Assembly: GCA_903885885.1 (NCBI GenBank)
Contig: CAISKJ010000431.1
Location: forward strand, 1 to 6,205
From: an uncultured delta proteobacterium
Lineage (GTDB): Bacteria; Myxococcota_A; Polyangia; Polyangiales; Ga0077539
DNA: 6,205 nucleotides
Direction: 5' to 3'
Each line of letters begins with the position of its first letter. The stretch's first letter is position 1. The notes under the pieces are model-generated. The model saw only the letters and a list, made by a program, of their open reading frames with translations, made no database searches and had not been told where the DNA came from. Positions 1-5,289 of the stretch are shown in pieces. The position numbers and the translations under genes were made by a program.

Positions 1-231
1 CGAGGCGAAGGCACGCCACGCAGGCGCGCTCGCCGTGGCCGAAGGGCGGAGCGCCGCCTCGGCGACGTCAAGGCCCGACGCGCGGTTGGTGAGCAGCGCG
101 TCGAAGACGGCGCCCCAGGAGGGCCGCGGGGTGAGGGGGCCCGCGCGATAGGGCCCCGCGACGAGCCACGTCGCGAGCTCGCCGTCGGCGCCGGGACGCA
201 CCAGGCAACGCCCCTCGACGCGCGAAACCAT
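1..231 (-). CDS. 5' end of a gene with a WLVAGPY motif (partial, function unknown)
   Basis: On the minus strand an open frame runs from an ATG at 231-229 to the window edge without a stop, giving the first 77 residues of a longer protein. It reads MVSRVEGRCLVRPGADGE, then a TWLVAGPYRAGP motif near residues 23-34, and ends with a SAPAWRAFA stretch. The spacing of an early W-L-V-x-G-P-[FY] motif and a later Trp-containing segment resembles the N-terminal part of some large secreted deltaproteobacterial repeat proteins, but I cannot name the family. GGAAG lies 13 bases upstream of this ATG, an unusually long spacing. An in-frame GTG at 288-286 would add MKVPARLRAAALAGSTVLT, a possible though poor signal sequence; no good Shine-Dalgarno precedes it, and the frame closes with TAG at 306-304. 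The gene is divergent from the lipoprotein gene at 439. The coding call rests on the sensible composition and the motif; the start is uncertain. Confidence 0.6.
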   Translation of the reverse strand, partial: MVSRVEGRCLVRPGADGELATWLVAGPYRAGPLTPRPSWGAVFDALLTNRASGLDVAEAALRPSATASAPAWRAFAS

Positions 232-438
232 CGTAAGAACAGTGCTTCCAGCGAGCGCGGCGGCGCGGAGACGGGCGGGTACCTTCACGTCGGGGCGTGG
301 AATCTACACCGCTTTACCGACGCGGCGTCCTGACGCATGATCGCGCCACGTCGAGCGGGCTATTCCCTGACCTCTTCCGGTCGGCGACACCGATTCACAC
401 CGTTGCTTCGAACGCCTCCCACAGGAGGGAAGAACTTC
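232..438. promoter_or_regulatory. Divergent intergenic region between the left-edge gene and the 16-module lipoprotein gene
   Basis: About 207 bases (150 if the left gene starts at its GTG) separate two divergent starts, so both promoters should lie here. I find no convincing -35/-10 pair for either direction. The part upstream of the lipoprotein is less GC-rich than the genes, with TATTCC at 361-366 and TTGCTT at 403-408, but their order and spacing do not make a standard promoter. An open frame that reaches left from the lipoprotein gene to an ATG at 337 is treated as untranslated leader, because the strong ribosome site and lipoprotein signal both point to 439. Confidence 0.45.
415..428 (+). 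promoter_or_regulatory. Shine-Dalgarno inside a perfect 5-bp hairpin
   Basis: AGGAGG at 423-428 lies 10 bases before the ATG at 439, the best ribosome binding site in the window, and it settles the lipoprotein start. GGAGG (424-428) is exactly complementary to CCTCC (415-419), with a CACA loop at 420-423. The all-GC stem would hide the ribosome site in the mRNA if it forms. Whether it regulates translation is inference; a 5-bp stem can also occur by chance in GC-rich DNA. Confidence 0.5.
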
Positions 439-2796
439 ATGCGCATTCTCCGTATCACGGCGCTCGCCAGCGCCCTTGCCCTGCTCGCGGCGGGGTGCGG
501 TCGCACCGAGCTCGAGGGCGAAGTCGTCCTCGACGGCGCGTTGCCCGACGTCTCGGTTGACGCCGACGTTGCCGTCGATGTCGATGTGCCCGACGCGCCC
601 TTCGACGTCGATGTGCCCGACGTGCCCGTCGACCCCGACGTGCTCGATGTGCCCGACGTGCCCGTCGACCCCGACGCGCCCGACGTGCCCGATGTGCCCG
701 TCGACCCCGACGTGCCGGGCGACGTCGACGTTCCGCCGGTGTGCGTCCCCCCGCTCACGACCTGCGGTGATCGCTGCGTCGACACGACGAGCGACCCCGC
801 CAACTGTGGCGCCTGTGGCACCGCCTGTCGCAGCGGCCGCTGCGCGGCGGGCGTCTGCGTGGCCATCTGCCCGCCGGGCACGGCCGAGTGCGCCGGCGCC
901 TGCGTCGACCTCTCCTCCGACCGACTCAACTGCGGCTCGTGCAACAACGCCTGCGCCGCCACCGACACGTGTTCGTCGGGCACCTGCATGGCCGTCTGCC
1001 CGCCCGGGCAGTCGCTTTGCGGTCGCGCCTGCGCCGACCTTCGCAGCGACCGCGCCAACTGCGGCGGCTGCGGCAACGCGTGCCCCACCGGCCGCGTGTG
1101 CACCGGCGGCCTCTGCGCCGTCGCGTGCGAGACCACGCAGCTCAACTGCGGCGGCACCTGCGTCAACGGGCAGACCGACGCCAACAACTGCGGCGCCTGC
1201 GGCAACCGCTGCGCCGACGGCCAGGTGTGCTCCGCGGGCGTCTGCCAGACGACCTGCGCGGCGCCCAACGTCACCTGCGGCTCCTCCTGCGTCAACACGC
1301 AGAACGACCCCTCGAACTGCGGCCGCTGCGGCGTCACGTGCCCCGCGGGCGCCGCCTGCGGCCTCGGCATCTGCACACTCACGTGCCCGTTCCCGTCGGC
1401 CCGCTGCGGCGGCACCTGCGTGATCACGCTCAACGACCCGGCCAACTGCGGCGCCTGCGGCAACCGCTGCGCGGCAGGCCAGCTGTGCTCCTTCGGCAGC
1501 TGCCAGGCGCGCTGCACGGCGCCGCTCGTCGCGTGCAACGGCGGCTGCACCGACTTCCGCATCGACCCCACCAACTGCGGCGCCGGCGGCAACCGCTGCG
1601 GCGCCGGTGAGATCTGTCTCCTCGGCCGCTGCGGCTCGCCCCCCGGCTGCATGCCCCCGCGCAGCATCTGCCCCGGCGGTTGCTCGAACCTCAACACCGA
1701 CCCCACCAACTGCGGCGCCTGCGGCCGTCGCTGCGCCGCGGGCGAGATGTGCACCGGCGGCACCTGCGTGGGCTCCACCTGCGCGGCGCCGCAGATTCAG
1801 TGCTCGGGCCGGTGCATCAACCCCACCGCCGACACCAACAACTGCGGCGCGTGCGGCAACGTGTGCCCCATGGGCGCCGCCTGCGTCGCGGGCGTCTGCC
1901 AGAGCCGCTGCAGGGCCCCGCAGGTCGAGTGCGGCGGCGGCTGCACCGACACCCAGACCGACCCCGCCAACTGCGGCGGCTGCGGCAACATCTGCCCCGG
2001 CGCTGCCGTCTGCGTGGGCGGCGTGTGCGGCACCCCGTGCCCCCCGCCGCGCACGACTTGTGGCGACCGCTGCGTCGACGTGCAGAGCGACCCCGCCAAC
2101 TGCGGCCGCTGCGGCAACGCGTGCGCCACGGGCGCGACGTGCACCGCCGGCGCCTGCATCATGGCGATGACCTGCGCGTCGCCCCGCGTCGCCTGCGGCA
2201 CCCGCTGCGTCGACGTGCAGAGCGACCCGGCCAACTGCGGCGCCTGCGGCACCTCGTGCCCGTCGGGGACGCCGTGCATGGGCGGCCGCTGCGCGTGCCC
2301 TGGCTCCACGGTGCTGTGCAGCGGGTTCTGCGTCGACACGAGCTCGAGCCCCCTCGACTGCGGCGCCTGCGGCAACGCCTGCGCCGCGACGCAGGCCTGC
2401 GTCGGCGGCCGCTGCGCGTGCTCGTCGCCGCTCTCGTCGTGCGGCGGCCGGTGCATCGACACCAACACCGACACGAACAACTGCGGCGCTTGCGGCAACC
2501 GCTGCCCGGCCACCTTCGGGTGCAGCGGCGGCACCTGCACGTGCCCCGCGCCGCTCTCGTCGTGCGGCGGCCGATGCCTCAACACCAACAACGACGCCAC
2601 CAACTGCGGCACCTGCGGCAACCGCTGCGGCGCGGGTCAGGTGTGCGTCGGCGGCCGCTGCGGCTGCCCGGCCACCAGCACGCTCTGCGGCGGCCGGTGC
2701 ACCAACACCAACTTCGACGTCGCCAACTGCGGCGCGTGCGGCCGAGCCTGCGGGCGCGGACAGTTCTGCGTCTTCGGCACCTGCCGCGGCCGCTGA
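439..2796 (+). CDS. Lipoprotein with acidic stalk and 16 tandem eight-cysteine (Stig1-like) modules
   Basis: The 785-residue protein starts at ATG 439, behind AGGAGG. Residues 1-20 form a lipoprotein signal: MRILR, a hydrophobic core rich in Ala and Leu, then LLAAGC with Cys20 as the predicted lipidated residue. Residues 21-101 are an acidic Asp/Val/Pro stalk with 22 Asp and a single Arg. Residues 102-782 are 16 modules with the cysteine plan C-x6-C-x3-C-x9-C-x2-C-x3-C-x5-C-x4-C, carrying a core such as DPANCGACGNRC; only RGR follows the last module. Modules 2-6, 9 and 10 have a 43-residue period; modules 12-15 have 41. There are 128 Cys including the lipid Cys, an odd 7 in module 7. The core resembles the plant Stig1-type Cys-rich domain found in myxobacterial proteins; this was recognised by eye, not by search. 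It is probably exported, lipidated and disulfide-bonded at the cell surface. Binding partner and function are unknown. The esterase gene follows after 22 bases. Confidence 0.88.
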   Translation: MRILRITALASALALLAAGCGRTELEGEVVLDGALPDVSVDADVAVDVDVPDAPFDVDVPDVPVDPDVLDVPDVPVDPDAPDVPDVPVDPDVPGDVDVPPVCVPPLTTCGDRCVDTTSDPANCGACGTACRSGRCAAGVCVAICPPGTAECAGACVDLSSDRLNCGSCNNACAATDTCSSGTCMAVCPPGQSLCGRACADLRSDRANCGGCGNACPTGRVCTGGLCAVACETTQLNCGGTCVNGQTDANNCGACGNRCADGQVCSAGVCQTTCAAPNVTCGSSCVNTQNDPSNCGRCGVTCPAGAACGLGICTLTCPFPSARCGGTCVITLNDPANCGACGNRCAAGQLCSFGSCQARCTAPLVACNGGCTDFRIDPTNCGAGGNRCGAGEICLLGRCGSPPGCMPPRSICPGGCSNLNTDPTNCGACGRRCAAGEMCTGGTCVGSTCAAPQIQCSGRCINPTADTNNCGACGNVCPMGAACVAGVCQSRCRAPQVECGGGCTDTQTDPANCGGCGNICPGAAVCVGGVCGTPCPPPRTTCGDRCVDVQSDPANCGRCGNACATGATCTAGACIMAMTCASPRVACGTRCVDVQSDPANCGACGTSCPSGTPCMGGRCACPGSTVLCSGFCVDTSSSPLDCGACGNACAATQACVGGRCACSSPLSSCGGRCIDTNTDTNNCGACGNRCPATFGCSGGTCTCPAPLSSCGGRCLNTNNDATNCGTCGNRCGAGQVCVGGRCGCPATSTLCGGRCTNTNFDVANCGACGRACGRGQFCVFGTCRGR
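616..723 (+). repeat. Three 36-bp tandem repeats encoding the acidic stalk
   Basis: Units at 616-651, 652-687 and 688-723 each encode 12 residues: PDVPVDPDVLDV, PDVPVDPDAPDV and PDVPVDPDVPGD. The copies differ at a few bases, and the last diverges at its end. A less regular D-V-P region (about 580-615) precedes them. The repeat keeps the reading frame, so copy-number change would lengthen or shorten the stalk in 12-residue steps. Confidence 0.9.
742..2793 (+). repeat. In-frame array of 16 cysteine modules (123-135 bp each)
   Basis: Modules begin at the first Cys codon of each unit: 742, 868, 997, 1126, 1255, 1384, 1513, 1648, 1780, 1909, 2038, 2173, 2296, 2419, 2542 and 2665. Cysteine spacing is almost invariant; module 1 has one residue fewer between Cys6 and Cys7, and module 7 has Gly in place of Cys5. 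Linkers after Cys8 are mostly 3 residues, 4-5 after modules 7, 8 and 11, and 1 after modules 12-15. Cys codons are nearly all TGC, except for three TGT in module 1 and single ones in modules 2, 7 and 11. At DNA level the closest pairs I found by eye are 11/12 and 14/15. Confidence 0.9.
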
Positions 2797-2818
2797 TCTC
2801 GCTCTACACTCCCCCTCG

Positions 2819-3772
2819 ATGAAGGCCCACCGCGCCGCAGCAGGTCGCCGCTGCGACGCCCTCCTGCGGGCCGCGCGCGTCGCGCTTGCGGGCCTCGTCC
2901 TCGCGGCGCTCGTGCGCTTCGTGGCGGTCGCGCAGGTGCCTCCGCCCACGCGGCGCCCTTCCTCCCTCACCGAGCGCCTGTGGGAGTTTTCTTCCAGCCC
3001 CATCGGCCCCACGCACGTGGCGGTGCTGATGCCGCCACAGCATGAGCGTGGCGCGCGGTGGCCGTTGCTCGTCGCGCTCCACGGGTGGGGCGAGTCGAAC
3101 CGCGGCACCGAGGCCGGGGCGTGGGGCTGGGGCCACGATTACGAGCTCGGTGCTACCGACGCGGAGCTGCGTCACGTGCCCCTTCGACGCAGCGCGTTTC
3201 TCGGCTTCGTCGCCACGACGCGCTACGACCGATTGCGCCGCGACCTCGCGCGGCGAGCCTACCGCGGCATGGTGGTGGTTACGCCCTACACCCCCGACAC
3301 GCTCGACGGCGACGCGGGCACCGTCGACCTCGCCGCCGCCTACGCCGACTGGATCGTGAACACCGTCGTGCGCCGCGCGCGCGCTGAGCTCCCGGTGCTT
3401 GCCGACCGCGCCGCGACGGGCATCGATGGCGTGTCACTCGGCGGGCTCACCGCCCTCGAGGTGGGGCTCCGCCACCCCGAGACCTTCGGCGTCGTGGGCG
3501 CGCTCCAACCCGCGGTGAATCGCCGCGTCGAGCGCGTGCTCGGGCGTCGGCCTCCGTCGCCGTCGCCGCAGCGCATCCGTCTGGTGGCGACGCGCTCCGA
3601 CGGGCTCACGCGCCACGTCGTCGCCCTGCACGACGCGATGCTCGCGCGCGGCGTCCCGCACGAGCTCCGCATCATCGAAGGCCCCCACGACTACGTGTTC
3701 AACCGCGGCGCCGGGGGCCTCGAGATGCTTCTCTTTCACGACCGCGCGCTGCGCGGAATGCCTGCAGAGTAA
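2819..3772 (+). CDS. Exported alpha/beta-hydrolase, probable esterase
   Basis: The 317-residue protein shows an alpha/beta-hydrolase plan. LLVALHGWGES (residues 83-93) is the strand and oxyanion loop, GVSLGG (204-209) is the nucleophile elbow with Ser206, Asp261 in ATRSDGLT is the likely acid, and His290 in EGPHDYVF is the likely base. The order Ser-Asp-His and the sequence RHPETFGVVGALQPA after the elbow fit the putative esterase/PHB-depolymerase-like group. Residues 13-38 are an N-terminal hydrophobic stretch after basic residues, ending in AVA-Q, a possible signal peptidase site. Arg33 within the stretch is unusual, so it could instead stay as a membrane anchor. The start at 2819 follows the lipoprotein stop by 22 bases and has no clear Shine-Dalgarno. 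Translation may be coupled to the upstream gene or start on a short leader: TACACT at 2805-2810 is a weak -10-like match. Substrate unknown; a carboxylic ester is most likely. Confidence 0.82.
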   Translation: MKAHRAAAGRRCDALLRAARVALAGLVLAALVRFVAVAQVPPPTRRPSSLTERLWEFSSSPIGPTHVAVLMPPQHERGARWPLLVALHGWGESNRGTEAGAWGWGHDYELGATDAELRHVPLRRSAFLGFVATTRYDRLRRDLARRAYRGMVVVTPYTPDTLDGDAGTVDLAAAYADWIVNTVVRRARAELPVLADRAATGIDGVSLGGLTALEVGLRHPETFGVVGALQPAVNRRVERVLGRRPPSPSPQRIRLVATRSDGLTRHVVALHDAMLARGVPHELRIIEGPHDYVFNRGAGGLEMLLFHDRALRGMPAE

Positions 3773-3776
3773 AGCC

Positions 3777-5135
3777 TCAGCGTCGCGCGCACATGCGAAT
3801 CGACTGCAGCGCCCCGCTCGGCCGTCCGAACATGAACCCGATGCACGCGTAGGCGGCCGAGGGGCAGTCGGCGTCGGTGGCGCAGAAGGGCGCGCAGTAG
3901 CCCGTGTGATCGGCCGTGGCGATGCATTGGCTGTTGTTGCAGAACATGGCCGCGGTGGCCGTCGCAGGCGGGTTGGGGTCGCACGCGTCGCCGGGCGCGA
4001 TCATGCCCGTCGGGCTGCCGCACACGAGGTCGAGGCGGTCGTCGTAGTCGTTGCGTTGCAGACGACACACCTGCGAGGCGCCGCAGTCGCCGTTGCGCGC
4101 GCACGAGAGCACGCAGCCGCCGAAGGTGGTGGTCGGTGGCGTGCCGCCGTCGGCGCGCGGGCGGCTCGTGAACTGCGCGCAGATCATCCGCGGGTTCGTC
4201 GCGCTGCACGCGGCCGCGCCCACGGGACCCACGTTGCACGGCGCGGTGCACTGCCCGTTCGCGCAGAACGCGGAGGCGCACTGATCGAGCGTGGTGCACG
4301 GCGTACCAAGCGCGCCGGTGCCCGGCAGCACGCAGAGGAGACACGCGTGGTCGCCGCACGTAAAGATGCCGCCGCACACGTCGCGGTCGGCGCAGCGGAG
4401 CGTCGCGGTGCACTCGCCGACGATGGGCGTGTAGGGCACGCAGCGCATCGCCCCCGTGTCGCACACGGTCGCGTCGATGCACACGCGGTTCTGACAGCAC
4501 GGCTGCCCGGCGAGCCCGCAGGGTGCGCGCACCGCGCCGTCGCTCGCGTCGGCGGGCGAGGGGGGCACGTCGCTCGGCGCGGCGTCGGCCACGTCACGGG
4601 GCGCGGCCTCGGACGCCGTCACGTCGGCGGGCGTGTCCGCCTGCGCGTCCGTGCCGACCGCATCGCGCGCGGGTGCATCCGCCGCGGACACGTCCATCGT
4701 AGGCGCGTCCATCGTAGCGGCGTCGAGGACCGGTGCGTCCATCGTGCTCACGTCGATCGCGGGCGCGTCCGTCGGCGCAACGTCAAGCGCCGTCGCATCA
4801 AGCGCGATCGCATCAACGGTCTCTACATCGGCAGGAGCACCCTGATCGCTCACGGCGTCGGCGGGTGCATCGACGACCGCTGCCTCGACCGCATCGACGG
4901 CGCCGTCGACCGACACCATCGGCCCTTCACAGAAGGCCATGCCGTTGCGCTCCACGCACGACTGCGAGGCCTCACACGCGGGGTTGCACGCGAGCACGCA
5001 CGCGCCCGCGACGCACGTGAAGCCCGACCTGCACGCGGGCGTGCACGACGGGGCGCTCGACGGCGGCGCGTCATCGCCGCAGCCCACAACGAGCGCCATT
5101 CCGACAACCAAACGGGCGAGCACCGAGCGCGTCAT
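3777..5135 (-). CDS. Cys-rich lipoprotein with a long Asp/Ala stalk
   Basis: The 452-residue protein starts at ATG 5135-5133. The frame is open further upstream to 5186, but MTRSVLARLVVGMALVVGC at this Met is a clean lipoprotein signal with Cys19 as the predicted lipidated residue, so the shorter start is chosen despite a weak ribosome site. Residues 31-69 hold eight Cys (C-x3-C-x5-C-x4-C-x3-C-x3-C-x5-C-x8-C). Residues 75-204 are an Asp/Ala/Val/Pro stalk with 25 Asp and no Lys. Residues 206-449 contain 32 Cys in motifs such as GQPCCQNRVC, CASAFCANGQC and CATDADCP, a pattern common in secreted myxobacterial Cys-rich proteins. Excluding the lipid Cys the count is even, compatible with full disulfide pairing. 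No enzyme motif is visible; function unknown. It converges on the esterase gene with 4 bases between the stop codons, and no terminator hairpin is evident there. Confidence 0.82.
   Translation of the reverse strand: MTRSVLARLVVGMALVVGCGDDAPPSSAPSCTPACRSGFTCVAGACVLACNPACEASQSCVERNGMAFCEGPMVSVDGAVDAVEAAVVDAPADAVSDQGAPADVETVDAIALDATALDVAPTDAPAIDVSTMDAPVLDAATMDAPTMDVSAADAPARDAVGTDAQADTPADVTASEAAPRDVADAAPSDVPPSPADASDGAVRAPCGLAGQPCCQNRVCIDATVCDTGAMRCVPYTPIVGECTATLRCADRDVCGGIFTCGDHACLLCVLPGTGALGTPCTTLDQCASAFCANGQCTAPCNVGPVGAAACSATNPRMICAQFTSRPRADGGTPPTTTFGGCVLSCARNGDCGASQVCRLQRNDYDDRLDLVCGSPTGMIAPGDACDPNPPATATAAMFCNNSQCIATADHTGYCAPFCATDADCPSAAYACIGFMFGRPSGALQSIRMCARR
4644..4814 (-). repeat. Period-5 Asp repeat within the stalk of the second lipoprotein
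   Basis: Residues 108-164 place Asp at exactly every fifth position, 12 in a row from Asp108 to Asp163, nearly all followed by Ala or Val, for example DAPVLDAATMDAPTMDV. In DNA this is a degenerate 15-bp period; the sequence CGTCCATCGT recurs on the plus strand. It is in frame and lies in the middle of the residue 75-204 low-complexity stalk. Confidence 0.8.
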
Positions 5136-5289
5136 CACCCGAGCGTCACTACCACACACGGGAACCCGTGCGCATCGGGCGCGCACCGCGAGCGATGTGC
5201 GCGAGCGCGGATCGAGACTGCACGAAGACGCACGGAGCGCGCGCTTGGCACGCGACGTGAGTCAGTGCGCACCGAAGAGGTCGATGCCG
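5136..5289. promoter_or_regulatory. Divergent intergenic region before the haem gene
   Basis: The 154 bases between two divergent start codons should contain both promoters. CACGGGAACCCGTG (5157-5170) is an inverted repeat with 6-bp arms and 2 central bases, starting 22 bases upstream of the lipoprotein ATG. A second one (GTGCGC at 5168-5173 and GCGCAC at 5181-5186) overlaps its edge. Both could be operator or leader hairpin, or chance in GC-rich DNA. No clear sigma-70 promoter is visible in either direction. Confidence 0.4.
5274..5280 (+). promoter_or_regulatory. Shine-Dalgarno that decides the haem gene start
   Basis: GAAGAGG at 5274-5280 precedes two in-frame ATGs, 5284 and 5290. The gap is only 3 bases to the first but 9 bases to the second, so 5290 is the better start. 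Confidence 0.6.

Noticed and set aside
360..1778. Other long frames over the repeat array (minus 360-1778 and 1797-2621; plus 476-1423, 888-1610, 1607-2170, 1680-2822)
   Set aside because: They are low-complexity Ala/Arg/Pro or Gln/Pro products of the same repeats in other frames, with no start signals.
2038..2793. CRISPR-like regular repeats
   Set aside because: The 123-135-bp period is in frame with a coding sequence, the repeats are degenerate and there are no unique spacers.
304..3108. 934-residue open frame on the minus strand, opposite the 16-module lipoprotein
   Set aside because: It is a composition shadow: the repeated TGC/GGC codons of the array read as Ala/Arg/Gly/Val repeats in this antisense frame. 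It lacks a recognisable domain, and the plus-strand frame has a signal peptide, a strong ribosome site and conserved Cys spacing.
3773..3776. Bidirectional terminator between the convergent esterase and lipoprotein genes
   Set aside because: Only four bases separate the stop codons, and no hairpin with a T-tract is visible around them.
5246..5261. Sigma-54-like promoter (TGGCACG, 4 bases, GTGAG) before the haem gene
   Set aside because: The -24 half is good but the essential GC of the -12 half reads GA, and the start would fall almost on the ribosome site.
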